Shown: positions 16,464 through 25,697 of the stretch, piece by piece
Layout of the letters: each line of letters starts with the position of its first letter
Numbering within the stretch: position 1 is the first letter of the stretch
NCBI GenBank assembly: GCA_041645495.1
Contig: JBAZPZ010000002.1
Location: 1 to 64,000, forward strand
Direction: 5' to 3'
DNA: 64,000 nucleotides
Origin: 0-14-0-20-45-22 sp041645495
Lineage (GTDB): Bacteria > Fidelibacterota > UBA2242
Made by a program: the position numbers and the translations under genes
Notes under the pieces: model-generated
Database searches by the model: none
What the model was told of the DNA's origin: nothing
The model's input: the letters and a program-made list of their open reading frames with translations, nothing else

Positions 16464-16537
16464 CCGAACGAGCCAAATCTGCCGCAGTTTTAATCTGCGC
16501 CGTCATCTACCTTAAATATATTTATTCGATAGAATTG

Positions 16538-16564
16538 GCGCCGTTTCACTGAAATGGCGCTTTT
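16538..16564 (+). terminator. Rho-independent terminator between convergent genes
   Basis: GCGCCGTTTC (16538-16547) pairs with GAAATGGCGC (16551-16560), with one G-T pair, around a 3-base loop, followed by TTTT. It ends the Tat-peptide transcript. On the other strand it lies just past the thyX stop, but without a T run. Confidence 0.8.
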
Positions 16565-16567
16565 CGT

Positions 16568-17419
16568 TTATTGGGTTCGCCGGACGATCTCTGCGATCCG
16601 TTTGATCTTTCTCTCGTATTCCGCCTGATGAATTCCGGTCAAAGAATGCGGCTTTCCCTGAAGTTGATCCGATAACGCCTCCAGTTCCTTGCCGGAGAAC
16701 CGGACGACATTGAGAATGTGTTTTTCAAATGCTTCGTAGGCAATCGGAACGACGGCTTTTGTAATCCTGGCCATCGTTTTCGCATATTCCCGGATTTCAT
16801 ATTGTGCATGGTCGTCCATCCGGAGTTGGAGGAAACGAAAGAGGTTATGCAGGTCGATTTGCCAGTACCATTCCGTGTAAAGCGAGAGAGGAAGGTTAAT
16901 GCGCGCCAGTTCTCTGGCGATATCCATTTCCAGTAGTTCCCGGTAATCAGCATAAAGTTCTTTTTGGTTTTTCAACAGAATGTCGAGCGTTTTCTTACGC
17001 AACTCGGCGGGCACCTCTTCCGCGCTTCGTCCCTGCCGGTTGTCTTTGCTCTGAAAGCGGATCGATTCCTCTTCCGGCATATAAAACTCGTTTTTCATCA
17101 CGCTGTATCGACCGGAAATTTCATTGACGCGGGCGGAGCGGTGGCGAATCCACTGCCGGGCGACGAAAATCGGCATCTTGCAGTGAAAAGTCATGACCAC
17201 TTGTTCAAACGGCGATGTGTGTTGATGGCTCAGCAAGTAATCGATCAGTGCTTTATCTTCGCGAATCGTTTTCGTTCCTGAACCGTACGAAACGCGCGCG
17301 CTCTGGGCGATTCGTTGGTCGCCGCCCAGATAATCGACCAATCGAACGAATCCGTGGTCCAGTACGGGGAATTCTTTATCTAAAATCGTCTCGGCTTCGG
17401 GCGTGGTGATATGTGCCAT
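16568..17419 (-). CDS. thyX: Flavin-dependent thymidylate synthase ThyX
   Basis: 283 residues. It makes dTMP from dUMP using methylene-tetrahydrofolate, FAD and NAD(P)H, in place of the ThyA enzyme. The signature RHRSARVNEISGRYS matches the ThyX motif RHR-x4-NE-x-S-x-RY, which binds FAD and dUMP. Other family parts are LLSHQHTSPFEQVVMTFHCK upstream and DLHNLFRFLQLRM downstream. Length is within the ThyX range, with a C-terminal tail of about 40 residues. It is a single gene, convergent with the Tat-peptide gene and divergent from the M1 peptidase gene. A deoxynucleoside kinase later in the window (56198) feeds the same nucleotide pool. Confidence 0.97.
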   Translation of the reverse strand: MAHITTPEAETILDKEFPVLDHGFVRLVDYLGGDQRIAQSARVSYGSGTKTIREDKALIDYLLSHQHTSPFEQVVMTFHCKMPIFVARQWIRHRSARVNEISGRYSVMKNEFYMPEEESIRFQSKDNRQGRSAEEVPAELRKKTLDILLKNQKELYADYRELLEMDIARELARINLPLSLYTEWYWQIDLHNLFRFLQLRMDDHAQYEIREYAKTMARITKAVVPIAYEAFEKHILNVVRFSGKELEALSDQLQGKPHSLTGIHQAEYERKIKRIAEIVRRTQ

Positions 17420-17561
17420 TTTTCGTCTCCATTTTTTCCGGTGAAATCTACGCTTTTTTCCAAACTCACGGAAGCAGGTTGTTCGGTGATTTTGAAAAAG
17501 TCCGACCGTTCATCGATTTTTCGTTTGACAATGCGATACCTTTTTTCAAAATTACCTCAGG

Positions 17562-19523
17562 ATGAAAATCAAATTCAACTTATTGCTCCTGTGTGTTTTA
17601 TTGGCAGAATTGCAGGCGCAAACACCGCTTTCGGCGGATCATATCGATGCGGAAATTCTGCGAAAAACGGCAGAAATCGATCAATTCCATTTTCTATCTT
17701 TAAAAAATACATACGCATTGCCGAGTCCGTTCGATGTCGGTTATCTCGGTTTGGATTTGAAATTGAATATTCCCGCTCGGTCGCTTTCGGGCTCAGCGGT
17801 AATTCGCGTCCGGTCGCTGGTAGCAAATCTGATGACTCTCGATCTGGATCTGGATGAGGCGATGATTGTCGATAGTGTCGGCGGTGCAGCCGATGCTTTT
17901 TCTCACGTCTCCAACCGTCTTTCCTTGTCGTTAAACAGAGATTTTGGAATTGGTGAGATCGCGGAGATCGATATTTGGTATCATGGTTTCCCGAAAGACT
18001 TAGGAAGAAAAGGTTTGATGTTCGGAGAACATGAAGGAGCGCCGGTCGTCGCATCGCTCGATCAGCCGTATTATTCCAACACGTGGTTTCCCTGCAAAGA
18101 TTTACCGGAAGACAAAATCGATTCGGTCGATTTCTCCATCACGGTTCCTGATACGCTCGTCGCGGTGTCGAACGGATTGCTGGCCGAAACGATCCGAAAC
18201 GGCGATGGAACGGCGACTTTTCGCTGGCAGGAACGTTACCCAATTGCCAATTATCTGATCTTTTTGGCTGTTTCCAAATACGCTTATCGCGAAGACATCT
18301 ACACCGGACTCAACGGCGAAAAGATGCCGATTCAGTTTTGGATTTTTCCGGAAAACGTCGAATCTGCCATGACCACCTTGGATCTGACGTCGGATATGAT
18401 CCGTTTTTTCTCGACGGTTTTTGGCGAATATCCGTTCATCAAAGAAAAATATGGAACGGTTCAATTTCTCTGGAGCGGCGGAATGGAACATCAAACCTGT
18501 ACGAGTCTGGGCAGTTACGGGGAACTGCTGATCGCTCACGAACTTGCTCACCAGTGGTGGGGCGATATGATCACCTGCGCCAACTGGCGTCATATCTGGC
18601 TTAACGAGGGATTTGCACGTTACGCCGAAGCCTACTGGTACGAGCACCAAAACGGTTCCGAAAGCCTGAAAGGCTATATGGATTACCTCAACCGGCCGAG
18701 CGAATGGAATTCCAATCGCCTCTATGTGACTGACACGACGAATGTAACGTTGATGTTCGACCGTGTGGTTTATGATAAAGGCGCGTGGGTCTTGCATATG
18801 CTTCGGAAAATCGTCGGGGAGAGCGGTTTTGACCAAATTCTCCGGACTTATCGGGAAGCGTACGACATGAGCGTCGCACAGACGCGGGATTTTCAACGTG
18901 TCTGCGAATCGGTTTCCGGGATGAATTTAGACAGGTTTTTCGATGAATGGGTTTATGGCGAAGGCCAGCCGCATTACAAATTCAACTGGCGAAGAAACCG
19001 GAACGACGATCGCAGTTGGTTGCTTGCATTGCACATCGATCAGGTGCAGACGACGTCCACCGTTTTTTCAATGCCGATTGACGTCGTCGTAAAAACAGAA
19101 AACGGCGACGAGTCTCTGACGATATGGGACAGCCTGCCGTCACAGGATTTTACGATGATCTGCACCGCCAAACCGCTTTCCATCGAGATCGATCCGGGTT
19201 CATGGATTTTGAAAAGCGTCAGCGATGTCACAGTCGATCCGGACGTCGGCGAATTTCCCGACGATATTTCCATTTCCGAACCGTTTCCGAATCCGTTTAA
19301 TCAATCTGTGGCTTTTCAGGTTTACTTGCCGAGAGATTTTCGGGGCGCGTTGACGGTTGTGGATTTAACCGGGAGAAAGATCGACGAAATTCAAACCGGT
19401 CGGTTGAAGGCCGGAAATCTGCGACAGAGTTGGACACCCGATGGAATTTCATCGGGTTTGTATTTCATCCGGCTGGAAGGTTCGGGCATCTTCAAACAAC
19501 AGAAAGTCGTCTATCTCAAATGA
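17562..19523 (+). CDS. Secreted M1-family metallopeptidase with C-terminal sorting domain
   Basis: 653 residues: signal peptide (1-20, ending LQAQ), an M1 aminopeptidase fold and a sorting domain. The gluzincin site is complete: His326-Glu327-x-x-His330 (HELAHQWWG), then Glu349 in NEGFARYAEAYW, exactly 18 residues after the second His, with the substrate-binding SGGMEH motif before it. It should remove N-terminal residues from peptides outside the cytoplasm. The last 85 residues (SEPFPNPFNQSVAFQVYLP ... FKQQKVVYLK) form the same type-A sorting/FlgD-like domain as the 786-residue protein. At about 550 residues the enzyme part is shorter than full M1 proteins, which suggests loss of the C-terminal helical domain. 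Confidence 0.93.
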   Translation: MKIKFNLLLLCVLLAELQAQTPLSADHIDAEILRKTAEIDQFHFLSLKNTYALPSPFDVGYLGLDLKLNIPARSLSGSAVIRVRSLVANLMTLDLDLDEAMIVDSVGGAADAFSHVSNRLSLSLNRDFGIGEIAEIDIWYHGFPKDLGRKGLMFGEHEGAPVVASLDQPYYSNTWFPCKDLPEDKIDSVDFSITVPDTLVAVSNGLLAETIRNGDGTATFRWQERYPIANYLIFLAVSKYAYREDIYTGLNGEKMPIQFWIFPENVESAMTTLDLTSDMIRFFSTVFGEYPFIKEKYGTVQFLWSGGMEHQTCTSLGSYGELLIAHELAHQWWGDMITCANWRHIWLNEGFARYAEAYWYEHQNGSESLKGYMDYLNRPSEWNSNRLYVTDTTNVTLMFDRVVYDKGAWVLHMLRKIVGESGFDQILRTYREAYDMSVAQTRDFQRVCESVSGMNLDRFFDEWVYGEGQPHYKFNWRRNRNDDRSWLLALHIDQVQTTSTVFSMPIDVVVKTENGDESLTIWDSLPSQDFTMICTAKPLSIEIDPGSWILKSVSDVTVDPDVGEFPDDISISEPFPNPFNQSVAFQVYLPRDFRGALTVVDLTGRKIDEIQTGRLKAGNLRQSWTPDGISSGLYFIRLEGSGIFKQQKVVYLK

Positions 19524-19636
19524 GTCGTAGCTTTTTTATGGTCGTTCTGTTTAAGAAAAATGTGTAAACTTGGACGTGTAACTTTGAAGCAAAACTGCGA
19601 AAGGAACAAATCAAGTACCGCTTGGTTTCAAAAAAC

Positions 19637-22600
19637 ATGAAGAAAATCGTTGTTATCAGTCTGTTCGTTTCCTTTTTTCTGGTCGGCACTGCTTATTCCC
19701 AGTTTGGGAAAAACAAGGTTCAATATGACAATTATCGCTGGTCGTACATTCAGTCCGAACACTTCGACATCTATTTTTACGAAGGCGGAGAAGATCTGGC
19801 GCTTTTTGCGGAACCTGTCGTCGAGCAGGCGCTTAAGGATATTTCCAGTGTCCTGAACTGGCGCGTTCGCAAGCGGATGGCGCTGATTCTGTACAACTCG
19901 CATTCCGATTTTCAACAGACAAACGTCATTCTGGATTACATGTACGAGGGCATCGGCGGCGTGACCGAACTTTTCAAAAATCGCGCCGTCGTTCCTTTTG
20001 AAGGATCGTACGCCGACTTCTGGCATACATTACGCCACGAACTGGTGCATGTTGTCGTCAACGATATGATATACGGCGGAAACATCCAGAGTATAGTTTC
20101 GGGAAGAGTTCGTCTCCAAATTCCGCAATGGATGAACGAAGGATTGGCGGAATATATCTCCACCGGCTGGGACACGCATGCGGATTTGACGCTCCGCGAT
20201 GTGGCGCTCGGAAATGAAATCCCGGATCTCGAAGAACTGGATTACTACATGTCCTACAAAGGCGGACAATCGGTTTACCGCTTCATCGCATCACGTTACG
20301 GCAATGAAAAAATCGGCGAAATCTGGGCGCAGATGAAAGGGCGCGGGAACGCCGAAAAAGGGCTGAAAACCGCCATCGGAATGGATATGAAAGAACTGGG
20401 CGAGAAATGGCACCGCTGGGTGAGAGCCGAATATTGGCCGGATGTCGCGGATCGTGAAGAAATCAAAACGATCTCGAACCAATTGACCGATCATCGGAAA
20501 CTGAAAAATTACTTCAATACCGGCCCGGCGATCTCGCCGAGCGGCGACAAGGTCGCCATCATGTCCGACAGAAAAGGATATGCCGATATTTTTCTCATTT
20601 CCAGTTCGGACGGAAAGCCGATCACTAAATTAGTCAGCGGCCAAAAATCACCCGATCTGGAAGAATTGAAATGGCTGAATCCGCGGCTGAGCTGGTCTCC
20701 GGACAGCAAGAAAATCCTCCTGGCCGTGAAAAGCGGGAAGAACGACGCGCTGATCATCGTCGATGTAAAAACGAAAAAACGTCAGCGGCTAACCTTTCCA
20801 AATCTGGATGAAATCTTCGACGCCGCATGGTCACCCAATGGAGAAAGTATCGCATTTGTCGGCCTGAAATCGGACAGGAGTGATCTTTATCTTTATAATC
20901 TGAAAACCAAAACGACGCGGCGCCTGACCAATGACCGCGAATCGGATTTCGAACCTTGCTGGTCGCCCGACGGCAAGAAGATCGTTTTTGCTTCACAGAG
21001 AAGTGGATTTGACGGTGAAAATTCACTATCAAAAGGTCAACTCGCCTCCGGAACCGATTTTCGCCAGACAGACCTGTATATCTACGATATGATGGACAGT
21101 TCCATCACGCGTCTGACCGATACGCCGTGGAACGAAAATTATCCGGTCTGGGCTAATACGAAAAATGCCATCATCTACACATCGGACACGAACGGAATTT
21201 CCAACATTTACGTTTATTCGTTCGATACGAAAGAATCGGTTGCGATTACAAACATTTTGACCGGCATTTTCCAACCGAGTCTGAGCAAAGACGATTCGCG
21301 TCTGGCCTTTGCCGGATTTGCCGACGGCGGCTGGGATATTTACATGGTTACAAATCCACTGTCGATGACCAGCGAGAAGAAAGAGATCAAACCAACGGTT
21401 TACGCCAAGGAAATTGTGAAAAGCTGGAACGAACCGGCAAAATTTGTCATGAAAAAGGATTCGTCCGAAGTCGCCAAACCGACCGTAACTCGCACCGTCA
21501 GCGTAGCGCAGAATTATTCGAACTACATTTTTGCTCCCAGCATCGACGCGGTCGGCATGATCCCGGACGAACCGGATACGACGCCGGTGAAAACCGATAC
21601 TCTTCAGAATAAAACGCCAGAAGGCAATTTTGTCATCAATCCGTATAAAACAAAATTCACGCTGGATATGATCGACAGCCAGGCAGGTTACAATACGTTT
21701 TGGGGATTGCAGGGAACGACCATTTTCGCGTTCAGCGATATTCTCGGAAACCACCAACTGTTATTCGGAACCGAGATGTACCTCGATCTCGAAAACAGCG
21801 ATTACTACCTGGCTTACCAGTATCTCGGCAAGCGCACAAATTATTCCGTCGTCGGGTTTCATTCCGCCAATTTTTGGTCACTGAGTTATTACTACATGTT
21901 GCGGCTCAGAAACTACGGCGCCGACTTTTCGGTTTCGAGACCCTTCTCTCATCTTAGCCGGGGCGAATTCGGATTGACCTCATATAATGTCGAACAAAGC
22001 CTGATCAATATCCTGACCGGGACGACCGATACCAGCGTTACGATCAACACTCTTCTGCCGCGCGTCGGACTTGTTTTCGATAACACGCTCTGGGGATATT
22101 TTTATCCGATGGACGGCTGGCGCGGCCGGTTAGACTTCATGATGAGTCCCAAGTACAACAAGAACAGCATGGAATTTCAGACGCTGACTTTCGACGTGCG
22201 TCGATATTATAAGTTGAACAATGAATATTCGTTCGGGCTGAGATTGTCCGGCGGATTGAGCGAAGGGAAAAACGCCCAGCGCTTCTTTCTGGGCGGCGAA
22301 TCGAACTGGATCAATCAGAAATACAGACGCTACCACGATTATGAAGACGTTGGAGACCTTTACTTCTCGCAATTCGTGACGCCGCTGAGAGGCGCGCGCT
22401 ATTATGAGCGTGAAGGCACGCGGTATTTTCTGGCGAACCTCGAGTTCCGGTATCCGTTCATCAAATATATGGCGCTCGGCTGGCCGCTTCCGATGAGAAT
22501 GGGCGGCGTTCAGGGAATAACTTTCGTCGATTTCGGATCGGCATGGGACGGCAGTGATTTTCACCCGTTTGGACGAGACGTGACCAACGGACTCAACATG

Positions 22601-22741
22601 GATGATTTGGTTTCCGGCGTCGGGTGCGGGATGCGTCTGTTTTTCGGTTATTTTCTCATGAAGATCGACGTTGCCTGGCGGTACGATTTCGATAGGTTTT
22701 CCAAGCCAAAATACTATATCTCACTGGGAATGGATTTCTAA
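19637..22741 (+). CDS. Metallopeptidase / TolB-propeller / BamA-like barrel fusion protein
   Basis: 1034 residues from the ATG at 19637 (a TTG at 19622 is also open). Residues 1-22 are a signal peptide (VVISLFVSFFLVGTAYS). Then come a peptidase-MA-type zinc protease (HELVH at 134-138, second ligand region WMNEGLAEYIS), a TolB/PD40 beta-propeller of several blades (about 290-590; repeats such as AAWSPNGESIAFVG, PCWSPDGKKIVFAS), a linker, and a C-terminal outer-membrane barrel resembling the BamA/TamA surface antigen family (about 690-1034; RVGLVFDNTLWG, then GSAWDGSDFHPFG and KYYISLGMDF at the end). The arrangement puts a protease and propeller in the periplasm tethered to a barrel. Related fusions occur in FCB-type genomes (from memory). 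Substrate unknown. Confidence 0.9.
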   Translation: MKKIVVISLFVSFFLVGTAYSQFGKNKVQYDNYRWSYIQSEHFDIYFYEGGEDLALFAEPVVEQALKDISSVLNWRVRKRMALILYNSHSDFQQTNVILDYMYEGIGGVTELFKNRAVVPFEGSYADFWHTLRHELVHVVVNDMIYGGNIQSIVSGRVRLQIPQWMNEGLAEYISTGWDTHADLTLRDVALGNEIPDLEELDYYMSYKGGQSVYRFIASRYGNEKIGEIWAQMKGRGNAEKGLKTAIGMDMKELGEKWHRWVRAEYWPDVADREEIKTISNQLTDHRKLKNYFNTGPAISPSGDKVAIMSDRKGYADIFLISSSDGKPITKLVSGQKSPDLEELKWLNPRLSWSPDSKKILLAVKSGKNDALIIVDVKTKKRQRLTFPNLDEIFDAAWSPNGESIAFVGLKSDRSDLYLYNLKTKTTRRLTNDRESDFEPCWSPDGKKIVFASQRSGFDGENSLSKGQLASGTDFRQTDLYIYDMMDSSITRLTDTPWNENYPVWANTKNAIIYTSDTNGISNIYVYSFDTKESVAITNILTGIFQPSLSKDDSRLAFAGFADGGWDIYMVTNPLSMTSEKKEIKPTVYAKEIVKSWNEPAKFVMKKDSSEVAKPTVTRTVSVAQNYSNYIFAPSIDAVGMIPDEPDTTPVKTDTLQNKTPEGNFVINPYKTKFTLDMIDSQAGYNTFWGLQGTTIFAFSDILGNHQLLFGTEMYLDLENSDYYLAYQYLGKRTNYSVVGFHSANFWSLSYYYMLRLRNYGADFSVSRPFSHLSRGEFGLTSYNVEQSLINILTGTTDTSVTINTLLPRVGLVFDNTLWGYFYPMDGWRGRLDFMMSPKYNKNSMEFQTLTFDVRRYYKLNNEYSFGLRLSGGLSEGKNAQRFFLGGESNWINQKYRRYHDYEDVGDLYFSQFVTPLRGARYYEREGTRYFLANLEFRYPFIKYMALGWPLPMRMGGVQGITFVDFGSAWDGSDFHPFGRDVTNGLNMDDLVSGVGCGMRLFFGYFLMKIDVAWRYDFDRFSKPKYYISLGMDF

Positions 22742-22874
22742 CCGATCCGGCCAAAACGCATCGTCCCGACTTCCGAATCATTCGGCGGCAACAAAATACT
22801 TGGTTTCCATGCGACTGTGGTGTTAGTTTCCGTCCGAGAAATCGTGATTTGAATGATTGTAAAAGACGAAAGCG

Positions 22875-23795
22875 ATGAGCGATAGAAAAACCAAATATCT
22901 TCAATTTTTTGTTCTGTGCCTGATCTGGAGTACGACGTGGGGAATGATTAAAATCGGCGCGGAAGAAACACCGCCGATGGTCGGCCTCGCCATCCGGTTT
23001 ATCATTGCCTCGGTAATCCTTTTTTCGATCATTTTCGTCAAAAGGCGGAAAATTCCCCTCGACAAGTCTTCAGTCATTACCTATCTGATCGCCGGAATTT
23101 TCAGCCAGACGCTGAGTTATTACTGCACCTATTGGGGCACGCAATTCGTGACCAGCGGATTGTCGGCGATTCTCTGGGCGACGATGCCGCTGACGGTTGG
23201 CGTCTTCGCTCATTTCATGATTCCTGAAGAGCGGCTGAATTGGGTTCGCGTCGGCTCCGTCTGTGTTTCGATTTTCGGCGTGATTCTGATTCTTTCCGAC
23301 CAGAAATTGGTATTCAACTGGCAGGTACTTGCGGGCGGTTTTATCGTTCTGCTTGCCGTTTTGCTGGGTTCTTTTCCGGCGGTTTATATCAAGAAGAATC
23401 AGAAGTCCGTCGATCCGCTGATGTTGACGGCGATGTCGCTGGGAATCGCGGCCGTCTGTCACTCGGTCGGCGCGCTGGCGACAGGTCAGTGGCAAGAAAT
23501 GAGCTGGGATTTGAAAAACCTCGGTGCCGCCGCTTATCTCGGTATATTCGGTTCGGCAACGGCGTTTTTCATCTATTATTCCCTGCTGAGGAAAATTTCT
23601 GTCATCAAACTTTCATTCATCAATTTCGTCACACCGGTTTTTGCCGCCGGATTGGGCTGGCTGTTTTTGAGCGAACTGATCACGTTTCGTGAAATCGTCG
23701 GAACGATCGTCATTCTTGCCGGACTCTTTTTCTTTGATTTTCGGAAATATTTGACTTTCCTTCAAACCTGTTTAACGAGAGAGCAGAAATCATGA
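22875..23795 (+). CDS. EamA/DMT-family transporter
   Basis: 306 residues with about ten membrane helices arranged as two EamA repeats (about 8-140 and 150-292). The first repeat starts LQFFVLCLIWSTTWGMIKIG and the second repeat carries FVTPVFAAGLGWLFLSELI, a typical end segment of drug/metabolite-type exporters. Substrates of this family are metabolites, amino acids or drugs and cannot be told from sequence. Its stop overlaps the radA start in ATGA (23792-23795), so the two are co-translated although functionally unrelated as far as can be seen. Confidence 0.92.
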   Translation: MSDRKTKYLQFFVLCLIWSTTWGMIKIGAEETPPMVGLAIRFIIASVILFSIIFVKRRKIPLDKSSVITYLIAGIFSQTLSYYCTYWGTQFVTSGLSAILWATMPLTVGVFAHFMIPEERLNWVRVGSVCVSIFGVILILSDQKLVFNWQVLAGGFIVLLAVLLGSFPAVYIKKNQKSVDPLMLTAMSLGIAAVCHSVGALATGQWQEMSWDLKNLGAAAYLGIFGSATAFFIYYSLLRKISVIKLSFINFVTPVFAAGLGWLFLSELITFREIVGTIVILAGLFFFDFRKYLTFLQTCLTREQKS

Positions 23796-25141
23796 ACGTC
23801 AAGACAAAAATTGCCTATGTCTGTACGGCGTGCGGTTCCGTTCAGCCGAAATGGTCGGGAAAATGTCCCGAATGCGGCGCGTGGAATGAGATGGTCGAAG
23901 AAAAGGTCGTCAAACGGCCGGAAAAAATGACCGCTGGATCAAGGCGCGAGCCACAGCCGCTGATAGCCGCGACAACGACGAAAATCGAGCGCTCCATGAC
24001 GGGAATCGAGGAATTCGACCGCGTGCTGGGCGGCGGATTTGTCAACGGCTCGGTTATTCTCATCAGCGGCGAACCTGGCATCGGCAAATCGACGATCATT
24101 CTTCAGGTGCTGGAAAAGTTGAAAGGCGACAAATTCCTGTATTTCACCGGCGAAGAGTCGGAAGAGCAGATTCGTCTCCGCGCCGAACGTCTGACTATCC
24201 GCGACCCGCGCATCTGGATCGCTTCGGAAAACAATCTGGAAAATATTTTATACCAAATGGAAACTCACCGTCCGGCCGCCATCGTCATCGATTCGGTTCA
24301 GACGGTTTATTCCGACGCCTACGAAAACGTTCCGGGAAGCGTGACGCAGGTGCGCGAATGTGCCGGGCGACTGTTGCGAAAGGCCAAAGAACTCGGCATC
24401 ATCGCCGTTTTCATCGGACATATCACAAAAGACGGAATGATCGCCGGGCCGAAAGTGCTGGAGCATTTGGTCGATACCGTTCTGTATCTCGAAGGCGACA
24501 AGCAGAACTTTTATCGTTTATTGAGGTCGATGAAGAATCGTTTCGGCTCAACGAACGAAGTCGGGATTTTCGAGATGAAGGAGACCGGACTGATTCCAGT
24601 CGGAAATCCGTCGCATTTCTTTTTGTCCGAAAGACGCGAGCATGTCGCCGGTTCCGCGATTGCGGTCAGCATGGAAGGCACGCGTCCTTTTCTGATCGAG
24701 GTGCAGGCGCTGGTGACGCAGACGACGTACGGAACGCCGCAGAGAACGGCGAATGGAATCGATTATCGTCGGCTGGCTATGCTGATTGCCGTCTTGGAAA
24801 AGCGCGCCGGTTTCCCGCTCCGCACTCAGGACGTATTCGTCAATCTGGTCGGCGGTTTGAAAATCGACGAGACGGCTATCAACCTCGGGTTGGTCGCGGC
24901 GATGGCTTCGAGTTTTCGTGACATTCCGCTCGATCCGATGTCGGTTTTCATCGGCGAAGTCGGATTGGTCGGCGAAGTCCGTAGCGTGCCGTTTATCGAG
25001 CAACGCGTGAAAGAAGCGGTCAAGTTCGGCTATCAGAAAATTTACGTTCCCAAACATAACCTCCGCATGTTGAAAAGCGACGGCGATTCCAAAATTTTCG
25101 GCGTCGATTCGATCAATCATCTGCTGGGAATGGTGTTGTGA
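23792..25141 (+). CDS. radA: DNA repair protein RadA
   Basis: 449 residues, normal length. It has the N-terminal zinc finger (Cys11, 14, 25, 28), the RecA-like ATPase with Walker A GEPGIGKST (93-101), Walker B region AAIVIDSVQTVYSD, the RadA-specific KNRFGSTNEVG motif, and a C-terminal Lon-protease-like domain (VNLVGGLKIDETAINLGLVA). RadA promotes branch migration and processing of recombination intermediates with RecA. The gene overlaps the upstream transporter gene by 4 bases. Its stop codon TGA is also the first bases of the long tandem array that follows, so the array forms the 3' end of the transcript unless it terminates at once. Confidence 0.98.
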   Translation: MNVKTKIAYVCTACGSVQPKWSGKCPECGAWNEMVEEKVVKRPEKMTAGSRREPQPLIAATTTKIERSMTGIEEFDRVLGGGFVNGSVILISGEPGIGKSTIILQVLEKLKGDKFLYFTGEESEEQIRLRAERLTIRDPRIWIASENNLENILYQMETHRPAAIVIDSVQTVYSDAYENVPGSVTQVRECAGRLLRKAKELGIIAVFIGHITKDGMIAGPKVLEHLVDTVLYLEGDKQNFYRLLRSMKNRFGSTNEVGIFEMKETGLIPVGNPSHFFLSERREHVAGSAIAVSMEGTRPFLIEVQALVTQTTYGTPQRTANGIDYRRLAMLIAVLEKRAGFPLRTQDVFVNLVGGLKIDETAINLGLVAAMASSFRDIPLDPMSVFIGEVGLVGEVRSVPFIEQRVKEAVKFGYQKIYVPKHNLRMLKSDGDSKIFGVDSINHLLGMVL

Positions 25142-25696
25142 TTGGGTTGGATAGGTTGATTGGGTTGGATTAGGTTGATTGGGTTGATTAGGTTGATTGG
25201 GTTGGATTAGGTTGATTGGGTTGGATTAGGTAGGATTAGGTTGATTAGGTTGATTAGGTTGATTGGGTTGGATTAGGTTGATTAGGTTGATTGGGTTGAT
25301 TAGGTTGATTGGGTTGATTAGGTTGATTGGGTTGAATAGTTGAATAGGTTGATTGGGTTGGATTAGGTTGATTAGGTTGATTAGGTTGATTAGGTTGATT
25401 GGGTTGGATTAGGTTGATTAGGTTGATTAGGTTGATTAGGTTGATTAGGTTGATTGGGTTGGATTAGGTAGGATTAGGTTGATTAGGTTGAATAGTTGAA
25501 TAGTTGAATAGGTTGATTAGGTTGATTGGGTTGGATTAGGTTGATTGGGTTGATTAGGTTGATTGGGTTGATTAGGTTGATTAGGTTGATTGGGTTGGAT
25601 TAGGTTGATTGGGTTGATTAGGTTGATTGGGTTGATTAGGTTGATTGGGTTGGATTAGGTAGGATTAGGTTGATTAGGTTGATTAGGTTGATTGGG
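25141..25696 (+). repeat. C-free G/T-rich tandem array of 61 short units
   Basis: The whole stretch can be read as units with nothing left over: TTGATTGGG (19 copies, called A), TTGATTAGG (22, B), TTGGATTAGG (10, C), TAGGATTAGG (3, D), TTGAATAG or TTGAATAGG (5, E), plus one TTGGATAGG and a partial first unit. The plus strand has no C from 25125 to 25697. Order is not random: every C follows an A, and every D follows a C and precedes a B. A 56-base block A-C-D-B-B-A occurs at 25212-25267 and again at 25641-25696. The 10- and 8-base units break any reading frame. There are no spacers, so it is not CRISPR. Confidence 0.95.
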
Positions 25697-25697
25697 A

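Noticed and set aside
25141..25696. Array as a CRISPR or as a coding repeat
   Set aside because: There are no unique spacers between units. The 10- and 8-base units shift the frame, so a repeat peptide (Pro-Asn-Gln on the minus strand) cannot run through.
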